A stretch of DNA of 64,000 nucleotides, taken from positions 35,927 to 99,926 of the forward strand of contig NZ_LMCY01000062.1 in the NCBI RefSeq assembly GCF_001425685.1, written 5' to 3'. This DNA is from Massilia sp. Root335. GTDB taxonomy: Bacteria > Pseudomonadota > Gammaproteobacteria > Burkholderiales > Burkholderiaceae_D. Numbering within the stretch: position 1 is the first letter of the stretch; each line of letters starts with the position of its first letter. Both the position numbers and the translations under genes were made by a program. The notes beneath the pieces were generated by a model. It was given only the letters and a program-made list of their open reading frames with translations, did no database searches and was not told the origin of the DNA. Positions 8,098 through 20,000 of this stretch are shown here, piece after piece.

Positions 8098-11000
8098 CGT
8101 GCACCTCGTTGTGCCAAGCGCGCCGCCAGGCGGCTCTTGCTGCGTTTCGGAAGATCGGTCTCGGCCGCCGCGTGGCGGCTGCGTTCGTTGATGTGGGCCG
8201 CCATGGCGCGCACGGTCGGATGCTCGAAATAGCTCACCACGCTCAGGTCCTGCTCGAGCACCAGGTTGGCCTTGCTGGCGATTTCGATCAGGTGCACCGA
8301 ACTGCCGCCCAGGTCGAAGAAATTGCGCTCGACGCTGATCCGGTCGCGCCCCAGCACTTGCCGCCAGATGTCGGCCAGCGCCGTTTCGACGGGGCCCTCG
8401 GGCGCGATGACGATGTCGTCGTCGCGGTTCCAGACGGGCGGCGGCAACTGCTTGCGGTCGACCTTGTTGTTGGGCGACAGCGGGAACGCATCGAGCACCA
8501 CGTAATAGGCGGGCACCATGTAGTTGGGCAGCAGCGACGCGAGGTGCAGGCGCAGGCGCGCGCCGAGCGCGGCGGCGTCTTCCTGCCCGTCGGCATCGAG
8601 TTGGACGTACGCCACCAGCTGTTGTATGCCGGTCGCGTCCTTCAGCACCATCACCACTGCGTCGGCCACTCCGGCGGCACGGGTGAGTGCCGCCTCGATG
8701 TCGCCCAGCTCGATCCGGAAGCCGCGCAGCTTGACTTGCAAGTCCTTGCGGCCGATAAATTCAATATTCCCGTCGGGGAGGTAGCGCCCGAGGTCGCCCG
8801 TCTTGTAGACGCGGTCGTGCAGCGCGTCGTGCACGACGAAGCTGGCGGCGGTACGCTCGGCGTCGCCGTAATAGCAGCGCGCCACGCCGATGCCGCCGAT
8901 GTGCAGTTCGCCCACCACGCCCACCGGACAGGGCACGAGGTCGTCGGTGAGCACATAGAACGCCTGGTTCGCGAGCGGCTTGCCGTAAGGGACGCTCTTG
9001 CGTTCGCCCATGTCCGACACGATCGGATAGCTGATCGACCACACCGAGCCTTCGGTCGCGCCGCCCAGGCTGTGCATGGCCACGCCCGGGAAGACGGCGG
9101 CGATGCGGGCCGGCAGGGTCGGCGCGATCCAGTCCCCGCTCATCATCAGCACCCGCAATGCGCCGCCGCCGCGGCGCGCGCGCCATTCGTACTGGGCGGT
9201 CAGCAGCTCGGCCGAGGCCGGCACGGAGTCCCACAGGCTGATGCGCTCGCGCTCGACCAGCCCGGCCCAGTGCGCCGGGTCCTTCTGGCGCGCTTCGTCC
9301 GGGAACACCACGCGTCCGCCGGCCGCGAGCAGGCCGAACATGTCGTAGACCGACAGGTCGAACGACAGCGCCGACACGGCCAGCACGGCGTCGTCCGGTC
9401 CCACGCGGTAGCGCTGGTTGATGTCGAGGCAGGTATTCACCGCCGACCGGTGCTCGATCGCCACGCCCTTGGGCTTGCCCGTGGAGCCGGACGTGAAGAT
9501 CACGTAGGCCAGGCTGGACGGTGCCTGCACGCTGGCGAAGCCCGCGAGCGCGGCCGCCGCGGCGTCCGGCGCCAGCGGCGCCTGCGCCGCCGGGTCGATC
9601 CGGACGGCGCCGTGCGTGATGCCTTCGGCCAGCGCCGCGCCGGCCAGCAGCACGCGTGCGTTGCCATGTTCCAGCACCTGGTCGATGCGCGCCGCCGGCC
9701 AGCCCGTGTCGAGCGGCAGGTAGGCGGCGCCCGCCATCATGATGGCCAGGGCGGCCGCCAGCTGCAGGCGGCCCTTGGGCAGCAGGATCGCCATCAGCGT
9801 TTCCGGTTCGGCCGCGTGCGGACGCAGGCGCGCCGCCAGCGCCGCGGCATGCGCGAACAGCTCGCCGTACGTCTGGCTGCCATGCTCGTCGACGACCGCG
9901 ATCGCGTCCGGCGTGGCCCGCGCCTGCGCCACGAACAGGTCGTGCAGACACTGTTCGTACGGCAGCGCCATGGCGGTGTCGTTCCACTGGCGCAGCATCT
10001 TGTCGGCCTCGGCCGGCGGCAGCAGGTTCAGCGCCTGCAGGCGGGTCGCGCCGGACGCGACGACCGTGTGCAGGATCTGTTCGTAGGCGTCCGCCATGCG
10101 CGCGATCGTCGCCGCGTCGAACAGGTCGGTGTTGTAGGTCCAGGTCAGCTCCAGGCCGCCGGCGCGTTCGTTCGCATTGAGCAGCAGGTCGAACTTGGCC
10201 ATCACCACGTTGCGCTCGACCGGGCGCATCGCCAGCGACGGCAGCGCGAACGCCGTCTGTTCCTGGCTCTGCAGCACGAACATGATCTGGAACAGCGCCG
10301 GATGGCTCAGGCTGCGTTCGGGCTTGAGCGCGTCGACGAGCATCTCGAACGGCACGGCCTGGTGCTCGAAAGCCTCCAGCACGGTGCCGCGGGTGCGGGC
10401 CAGCATGTCGTCGAAGCTCGGGTTGCCCGCCAGGTCGCTGCGCAGCACCAGGGTGTTGAGGAAGCAGCCGATCAGTCCTTCCAGGCTTTGTTGCGAGCGC
10501 CCGGCCGCCGGGGTGCCGATCACGATGTCGTGCTCGTTGCTCCAGCGCGCCAGCAGGGCCGCCAGCACCGTCTGCAGGGTCATGAACAGCGTCGCGTCGC
10601 GCTTGCGGGAATACTCCTTGAGCGAGGCGAGCAGGCCGGACGGCACCTGGCGGGTGAGCAGCGCGCCGTTGTAGGTCTGGCGGACCGGGCGGGGCTTGTC
10701 GAGCGGCAGGCTGTGCACCTGGGGCACGCCTTGCAGCCGGCGCTGCCAGTACGCGGTGTCCGCCGCCAGCACGTCGTCGGCGAGGGTATGGCGTTGCCAG
10801 TGCGCGAAATCGGCGTACTGGATGGGCAAGGGTGCGAACGCCGGCGTGCCGCCCTCGGCGAAGGCGCGGTACGCCTGGACGAATTCGGTCGTCAGCAGGT
10901 TGATCGACCAGCCGTCGGAAGCAATGTGGTGCATGTTGAACATCAGCACGTGGCGCTCGGGCGCCAGGCGCAGCACCTGCGCGCGCAGCATCAGGTCGGC

Positions 11001-14000
11001 GCCGAGGTCGAACGGCGCGGTGGCGTCGGCGCGCAGCAGGCGCTCGACTTCGGCGGCGCGGGCGGGCGGCGCCAGGTGCGACAGGTCGGTCAGCCCGACC
11101 GCCACGTCGGCGGCGGGCTGCACGCACTGGACCGCATGGCCGTCGCGTTCGGCGTACGTGGTGCGCAGCACCGCATGCCGCGCGACGATCGCCGTCAGGC
11201 TGCGGCGGCAGGCGTCGAGGTCGAAGCGGCCGGCCAGCTCGAAAGCGGCCGGCATGTTGTACTGGACGCTGGCGCCTTCGAGACGGTCGATCAGCCACAG
11301 GCGATGCTGCGCGAACGACAACGGCAGGTCGGCGCCGGCGGCCAGCGGCACGATCGGCGGCAGCGCGCGCCCGCGCGGCATGGCGTCGAGGACCTGGGCG
11401 AGCTGGGCGATGGTCGGGCCGGCGAAGAAGGTGGCCAGCGCCAGTTCGGCCCCGAGCCGTTCGCGGATCGCGCTGATGACGCGGATCGCCAGCAGCGAAT
11501 GGCCGCCCAGCGCGAAGAAGTTGGCGTGGACCGACAGGCCGCTCTTGCCGAGGATCGTGCTCCAGATGGCCTCGAGCGCATGTTCCGTGGCCGTTTGCGC
11601 GCCCCGGCTGCGTTCTTCCTGCCCATCCTGTGGCGGCGCCGGCAGGGCGCGGACGTCGAGCTTGCCGCTGGCCGTCAGCGGCAGCGCCGGCATCTCGACG
11701 AACGCCGCGGGCAGCATGTATTCCGGCAGGCTGATGCGGCAGTGCGCCGCCAGCTCGTCCGCGCCCACCGCCGCGCCATGGGCGACGACGTAGGCCAGCA
11801 GCGACTCGCCGTCCGGCGCCGGCACGACGGCCGCCTCGGCGACGCCCGGGTGCGCGGCGAGCACTTCTTCGATTTCGCCGGGCTCGATGCGGTAGCCGCG
11901 CAGCTTGACCTGGGCATCGCTCCGGTACAGGTAGGCCAGGGTGCCGTCGGGACGCCAGCGCACCATGTCGCCGGAGCGGTAGAAGCGTTCGCTCCCGTCC
12001 GCACCCGGCAGGGCGATGAATTTGTCGGCGTCGAGTTCCGGCCGGTTCAGGTAGCCGCGCGCCACGCCGGGACCGCCGATGCAGCATTCGCCGATGGCGC
12101 CGGGCGGCACTTCCTGCAGGCGGGCGTCGAGGACCCTGACCTTCACGCCCGCCAGCGGCCGGCCGATATGCGGCACCGTGCCGGCCTCGATGCGCGCCCA
12201 GGTGGCGTCGACCGTCGTTTCGGTGGGGCCGTAGACGTTGATGGCGACCCGGCCGGCGCGCGCCATCGCGGCGGCGATGCCGTCCCACAGCGCGCCGTTG
12301 ATCGGTTCGCCGCCGACGAGCAGGTGCGGCAGGGCGCGCGGACGGCGCGCGTCTTCCTGCAGCACGAGTTCGAGCAGGCTCGGGGTGCCGTCGAGCATGT
12401 CGATGCCGTGCAGCCGCATGTAGTCGAGCAGCAGCGCCGGCGACGTGCGCAGGTGTTCGGACAGGATGTGCAGTTCGCCGCCCGCGCCCAGCTGGGCCAC
12501 CGCCTGCAGGGAGGCATCGAACACGAGCGGCGCGTTCCAGGCCCAGCGCAGCGCTTCCGGCACGCCGTTTGCGCGCAGCATCAGCGCCAGTGCCTGGCCC
12601 AGGTGGCTCAGGCTGTCGTGCTGCACCATGACGCCTTTCGGGCGTCCGCTGCTGCCCGACGTGTACAGCACATAGGCCAGCGCGGCGGGCTGCGCCAGGT
12701 CGGGCGCATCGCCGTAGCCGGCCAGCCAGTCGTCGTCGGCGGCGGCGCCGTCGAGGAACATCAGGTCGATGGCCGGCAGGTCGAAGCGTTCGAGCGTCTG
12801 GCGGGTGCCGAGCACCATGGTGGCGCCGGTGTCGGCCACGATGAAGGACTGGCGCGCCGCCGGGGCCTGCGGGTCGATCGGCACATAGGCCGCGCCGGCC
12901 TGCCAGATGCCGAGCACGGCGATGAGTTGCTCGGCCGAGCGCGGGCAGCAGATGCCGACCCGGTCGCCCGGCGCGATCCCTTGCTCGGCCAGGCAGCTCG
13001 CCAGGCGCCCGGCACGGGCGGCCAGTTGGCCGTAGCTGAGCACGGCGTCGCCGCTGCGCACCGCCACGCGTTCGGGGTGGCGCAGCGCGGCGTCGCGGAA
13101 CTGGCGCAGCATGGTGTCGCGCGGCGCCGGCAGCGTGACCGGGCAGGCGTAGCCGGCCAGGCGCGCGCGCTGTTGTTCTCCGACCAGGTTCAGCGCGCCG
13201 ACGGCAGCGCCGGCACCGCCGGCCAGCGCATCGAGCAGCACCCCGAAGCTGTCGGACCAGGCACCGATGGTGGCGTCGTCGAACAGGTCGCGGTTGTAGA
13301 CCCAGTTGAAGTCGATCGCGCCGTCGCGCTCGGTCGCGCTGAGCATCAGGTCGAACTTGGCCGCGACCTCGTCGCGCGCGACTTCGGTGATGGCCAGGCC
13401 CGGCAGGTCGAGCTTGCCCACTTCCATGTTCTGCAGCACGAACCAGAGCTGGAACAGCGGCAGATGGCTGGCGCTGCGCGGCGGATTCAATTCCTCGACC
13501 AGCAGGTCGAACGGCAGCGCCTGGTGTTCGAACGCGTCGAGCACCATGGCGCGGCTGGCGCCGAGATACTGCTCGACCGTGGCGTCGGGCTCGATGCGGT
13601 TCCTCAGCACGACCGTGTTGACGAAGCAGCCGACGAGGGCGTCGAGTTCCGGCCGGTCGCGCCCGGCGACCGGCGTGCCGACGACGACCTCGGCTTCGCC
13701 GCTCACGCGCGCCAGCAGCAGCGCGTAGCAGGCCTGCAGCAGCATGAACAGCGACATCTCGTGGCGCCGCGCCAGCGCGTTCAGCGTGCGCGTCAGCGCG
13801 GGTTCCGCGCGGGTGCGGATGACGGCGCCGCGGGTGGTGATGCGCGCCGGGCGCGGGCGGTCGAGCGGGAGCCCATGCAGCTGCGGCAGCTGGTCCAGCT
13901 GGCCGCGCCAGTAGCCGGCCAGCGCGGCGTAGCGATCGGGCGCCAGTTGCGCGCGCTGCCATTGCGCGTAGTCGGCATACTGGACCGGCAGCGGCGCCAG

Positions 14001-17000
14001 CGCCGCGGCGCCGCTGCCGCAGGCCGCGCGGTAGAGCGCACCCAGGTCGCGGATCAGGACCCCGACGGACCAGCCGTCGGAGGCGATGTGGTGCATGTTG
14101 AACAGCATCCGGTAGGCGCACGCGTCCATGCGCACCAGCGTGATCCGGAATACCGGGCCCGCGGCCAGGTCGAAATCGGCGTGGGCCTGCGCCAGCAGGC
14201 GTTCGGCGGCGGTGACGGCTCGTTGCGTGGCCGGCAGCGCGCGCAGGTCGTGGTAATCGATGGTGCTGTCGACGACGGGCGCGATGACCTGGACGGCGGC
14301 GCCGTCGACTTCGCGATACGTGGTGCGCAGCACTTCATGGCGCTGCACCAGCGCGTCGACGGCCGACTGCAGGGCCGGCACGTCGAGTTCGCCGTCGAGG
14401 TCGAAGCAGGCCGGCATGTTGTACTGGTTGCTGCGGCCCTCGACGCGGTCGATGAACCACAGCCGCTGCTGGGCGTACGAGGCGGCGAGGACGCCGTTGC
14501 GGTCGGCGCGCGCCAGCGGGGCCGGGCCGCCGCCGGCCTGCTGCGTCGCCAGCCATTGCGCCAGTGCGCGCACGGTCCCGAGCTGGAACAACTGGCGGAT
14601 CGGCAGCGCGTGGCCGGTGGCCGCCTGCAGCGCGCTCGCCATCCGGATCGCCAGCAGCGAATTGCCGCCCAGGTCGAAGAAATTGTCTTCGGCGCCGATC
14701 TGCTCGCGCTGCAGGATCTTGCACCAGACCGCGGCCAGGGTTTGTTCCAGCGCGCCTTCGGGCGCCACGTAGGCCTGGGCGATATAGTCGGATGCGGCCG
14801 GCGCCGGCAGGGCGCGCTTGTCGACCTTGCCGTTGGCCGTCACGGGCATCGCGTCCAGCGCGACGAAGGCCGCCGGCACCATGAAGCGCGGCAGTTGCTC
14901 CTGCGCGTGGGTGCGCAAGGCGGCGCCCAGTTGCGCGCCGCCGCCGCCGGGGCTGAAGTAGGCGACGAGCTGGTGCGCGTCGCGGATCACGACGCACGCT
15001 TCGCGGACGCCCTCGAACGCCAGCAGGCAGCGTTCGATTTCGCCGAGCTCGATCCGGTAGCCGCGGATCTTGACCTGCTGGTCGGCACGGCCCAGGAATT
15101 GCAGGACGCCGTCGCGCTGCCAGCGCACCAGGTCGCCGGTGTGATAGAGCAGGCGGCCGCTGCCGGCGTCGCGGACGAATTTTTCCGCCGTCAGCGCGGG
15201 GTCGTTCCAGTAGCCCAGTGCCACGCCCGCGCCGGCCGCGCACAGTTCGCCGATGGCGCCGACCGGCAAGGCCTGGCCGCGCGCGTCGAGCACGAGCACG
15301 TCGGTGCCGGCCACCGGGCGGCCGATCGGGACCGGGCGCCCGGCCGGCCAGTCGCGGCCGATCGGATGGCACGCCGTGAACGTGGTGTTTTCGGTCGGGC
15401 CGTAGCCGTTGACGATGGCGACCTGGTCCAGCTTCTCGTACAGGCGGCGCACGATCGCCGGCGACACGACCTCGCCGCCGGTGAGCACGTGGCGCAACCT
15501 CGGCAGCGGACGGTCGAGCTGCTCGACCCATTGCTCGAACAGGGCGGTCGTCAGCCACATGGCATTGACCCGTTCGCGTTCGATGAAGGCGGTCAGCTCC
15601 GCCAGGTCGAGCACGCCGTCGGGATAGATCGCCAGCGTGCCGCCGTTCAGCAGCGGGCCCCAGATTTCCAGCGTCGACGCATCGAAGCCGACGGTGGCCA
15701 GCTGCAGCATGACGGTGCCCGCGTCGAGCGGCATGAAGTTGGCATTGCGCACCAGGCGCAGGATCGCGCGCGTCGGGATCGCCACGCCCTTGGGCGCGCC
15801 GGTGGAGCCGGACGTGTACATCAGGTAGGCCAGCCGTTCGGCATCGGCGGGCGGCGGCGCGAACGCGGCCGGCGCACCCGCGCGCAGGGCGTCGAGCGTG
15901 ATGGCGGCGCTCGGGCTGCCGTCCAGGCGCTCCAGCAGCTTGCCGTCCGCCACCAGCAGGCGCGCGCCGCTGGCGCCGAGAATCTGGACGATGCGCTGCA
16001 CGGGATAGTTGGCGTCGAGCGGCACATAGGCGGCGCCCAGGCGCACGATGCCCAGCAGGCAGGCGATCAGGTCGGTGCCGCGCGGCAGGTACAGCGCGAC
16101 CCGGTCCGCCGCCGTCACCCCCTGGCCCGCGAGGCGCGCCGCGATCGCGCCCGCATCCCGGTCGAGCTCGGCATAGGTGACGCGCCGCTTGCCCGCGGCG
16201 AGGGCGATGCCGTCCGGGTTGCGCGCCGCTTCGCGCGCGAAGCACGCATACAGCGATTCGTCGCAGGCGCCCGCATCCGGGCCGTGCGCGTAGGCCGCGA
16301 AGAAGGCGTGGTCGGCGCCGGTCAGCAGGTTCAGCTCGCCGATCGGCCGGGTGGGCTCGGCCAGCAGGGCGTCGAGCATGGCGGTGAACTGGTCGGCCAT
16401 CGCCGCGATGGTGGCCTCTTCGAACAGCGCGCTGGCGTATTGCCACTCGAGGCGGATGCCTGCGTCCGACTCGACCGCCGACAGCATCAGGTCGAACTTG
16501 GCATCGACATGGTCGCGTTCGACGCGCGTGACCTCGACGTCGGCCAGCTCCATGCGCTTCGATTCGGCTTCCTTGAGACTGAACACGATCTGGAACAACG
16601 GATGGTGCGCCAGGCTGCGTTCCGGGTTGAGCATGTCGACCAGCAGCTCGAACGGATAATGCTGCTGGCCGAACGCGCGGCTCACCAGCGCATGCGACTG
16701 CGCCAGGTAGCCTGGTGCCGGTTGCGAGAAATCGATGGTGTGGCGCAGCGCGATCAGGTTGGCGAACAGCCCGACGACGGGTTCGGTGTCGCCGTGGATG
16801 CGCCCGGACACCGGCGTGCCGATCACGACGTCGGCGCTGGCCGACAGGCGCGCGATGAACGACGCGAACAGGCTTTCCAGCGCGATGAACAGCGTGGTGC
16901 CGGCTTCGCGCGCCAGGCGCCGCAGGCCGTCGCGCTGGCCGGCATCCAGGTGGGCGACGATCTCGGCGCCGGCGTGGTCGGCGATGGCCGGGCGCGTCTT

Positions 17001-20000
17001 GTCGGTCATCAGCCCGTGCACCGGCGGCGCGTCGCGCAGCTGGTCGCGCCAGAACGCGGCGGCGTGCGCCATCTGGCCGTTGTCGACGAGGGCGCGCTGC
17101 CATTCGGCGTAGTCGCTGTAGGCGATCGCCAGCGGCGGGAGGGCGGCGGCGGCGCCGGCCTTGCGGGCGGCGTACAGCTGGCGCAGTTCGCGCATCAGGA
17201 CGCCGATCGACCAGCCGTCACAGGCGATATGGTGGATATTCAGCACCAGCAGCGCCTCGTCCTCGTCCAGCAGGAGCAGGGTGGCGCGCAGCAGGCGGCC
17301 GGCGGCCAGGTCGAAGCGGTGGACGGCTTCGTCGCGCATGTGTTGCCGGACCCGGGCCGCGCGCGCCGCGCCGTCCAGCGCGCACAGGTCGTCGACCCGG
17401 GCGTCGAGCGTCCAGGCCGGGTCGGCGTGCTGGCGCACGTCGCCGCCGGCGTCGGTGAAGCGCGTGCGCAGCGCCGCATGGCGGTGGCCGAGCTGCTCCA
17501 GGCAACCGAGCAGTGCATCCTGGTCGAGACTGCCGCGCAGGCGGTAGGTGGCCACCATGTTGTAGTGGGCGCTGCCCTGCTCGATGCGGTCGATCAGCCA
17601 CATCTGCTGCTGGCCGCACGACAGGCGCGCGCCCGCGGCGTCCGTGCGCGCTTCGATCGCGGGCAGCGTGGCGGCGGCATCGGCGCGCGCCTCGTCGATG
17701 CAGCGCGCCAGGTCGGCCAGCACCGGGTGCGCGAAGATGGTGTCGAGCGCGAGCCCGGACCACACGCGGCTGCGCACGCGGTTGAGCATGCGGGTGGCGA
17801 GCAGCGAGTGCCCGCCGATGTCGAAGAAATTGTCGGTGCGCGCGACGTGCGGACGCGCCAGCAGTTCGGACCAGATCGCCTGCAGCGCCGCTTCCGAAGC
17901 GCTGGGCGCCGGCGCGGCGTCGTCCTGGCCGGTCGCCGGCGCCGGCAGCGCGGCCGCGTCGGGCGTGCCGTCGGCCAGCAGCGGCAGCGCGGCGACATTG
18001 ACCACCGTCCTGGGCAGCAGGAAGTGCGGCAGGCGCAGGCGCAGTTGCCGCATCAGCGCGTCGGACGCCGCGCCGGACACCACGTACGCGACGAGGGCGC
18101 CGTCGGCGCCGGCGGCCGGGTCGAACACGACCGCCGCGGCCGCGACGTCCGGCAGCGCGCGCAACGCGCTTTCGGTCCGGCGCGGATCGACTTCGAAGCC
18201 GCGCCACATGAGGCGCTGGTCGGTGCGGCCGCCGAAGAGCAGGGCGCCGTGATGGTCGATCCGCACGCGCAGGCCGGTGCGCACCGCACGCGCCGCCGCG
18301 GCGGACCCGTCCAGCGCGACGAACCGGCCGTGCGCCGGCGGCATGCCGGCGTAGCCGTCGGCGATGCCGGGGCCGGCAACGACCAGCTCGCCCCACGCGC
18401 CGGCGGGTGCCGGCGCGTCGCCTTGCAGGACCAGCAGGCGCGCGCCGCCGATGGCATGGCCGAGGCCTGGTGCGGGACCGTCGTGCGCCAGGCACGCAAT
18501 GCCGCTCTCGAGCGGGCCGTGGAGGGCGACGACGCGGCAGGCGCCGACGACCGGCAACGGGGCGGCCGGATCGTGGCCGGCCAGGAACAGGACGGCGCGC
18601 GGCGCGGCTGCGAGTCCGGCGCGCAAGGCGTCGCACTGGGCCGGCGTGGCTTGCATGACGTCGACCGCGCCGTGCGGCAGCGGTTGCAGCGTGCCCGCGC
18701 CCGCGAGGGCGAGCAGCAGCATGGTGTTGAAGAAGCCGAGGCCGGCCACCGGCGCATAGCCGTACACGAGGCCGGGCGCCAGCGCGCAGCGTTGTCCAAG
18801 GGCGTCCGCGTAATGGGCCAGCTGGCCGTGCGTGAACGTCACGGGCAGGCCGTCGGCGCCGGGGAGCAGGGCCGCGGGGGCGTCCGGCGTCGGCGGCGCG
18901 TCCGTGGCGATGCCGGCGTAGTCGTCCAGCCAGTCGTCGTCCTCGATGCCTTGCAACAGCACCAGTTCCAGGTCGTGCAGTTCGAGCCCGTCGGCGCAGC
19001 CGGCGCTGGCCAGCAGCAGGTGCAGGCCGGCCTGCTGTCCGGGAGCCGCACCGGCGGCGACCGGCACGCATACGGCGGCGAGCTTCCACGTCGCCAGCGT
19101 GGCGACGAGCGCTTCGGCGCCGCAGCCGGCGCAGATGCCGACGCGGCTGCCCGGCAGTACGCCCAGTTCGCCCAGCAGCGCGGCGAGGCGGTCGGCGCGC
19201 TCGTCGGCGCCGGCACAGGTCATGGCGCCGATGGCCGCGGCGTCCGGACGGCGCGCGACCGACTGGCGCCAGGCGACGGGCAGCAGGGTGGCCGCGCGGG
19301 CCTCGGCGGCCAGGACCGGCGCCGCATCGAACGCGACGTGCGACAGCGGCAGGTCCGGCGCGCCGCATGCCGTGTGCAGCAGCCGGTCGAAATGCCCGGC
19401 GAAGCGCGCGATGGTGGCCGCCTCGAACAGGCCGCGGTCATATTCCCAGGTCAGGCGCAGCTGCCCGTTCTGGTGCTCCACCTCGAGCTTCAGGTCGTAG
19501 CGGCCCTGCGTGCGTTCGATGGCGCGCACGTCGGCCGCGAGGTCGTGCAGCGCGAGCGTGTCGGCGCGGCCTTCGTGCATCGAGAACCACAGCTGGTACA
19601 GCGGCGAGAACGCGAGGTTGCGCTCGACCTTGAGCTCGTCGACCAGCATGTCGAACGGCACGTCCTGGTGGGTCAGCACGAAGCCCAGGCTGGTCCTGGT
19701 GGCGGCGATCGCCTCGCGCAGGGTGTAATCCTGCGGCAGGCGGTTGCGCAGCACGACGGTATTCGAAAAATAGCCCGTCACCGCCTCGAATTCGCTGCGT
19801 TGGCGGTTGGCGGCCGGCATGCCGAACACCACGTCGGGCTCGTTGCCCAGCTTGTGCAGCAGGATCGAATAGAACGCCGCCATCACGCCGAACAGCGTGG
19901 TGTGCTCGGCCTTCGCCAGCGCCGCCAGCGCGGCGGCCAGCGTGCCGTCGAGCGCGTAGTCGAGGCGTTCGACGCCGGCGCGCGGCGCGGCCAGGCGGTC

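Noticed and set aside
163-8232. Long plus-strand frames (809 and 1873 residues) opposite the PKS-NRPS
   Set aside because: Antisense shadows with no domain content.
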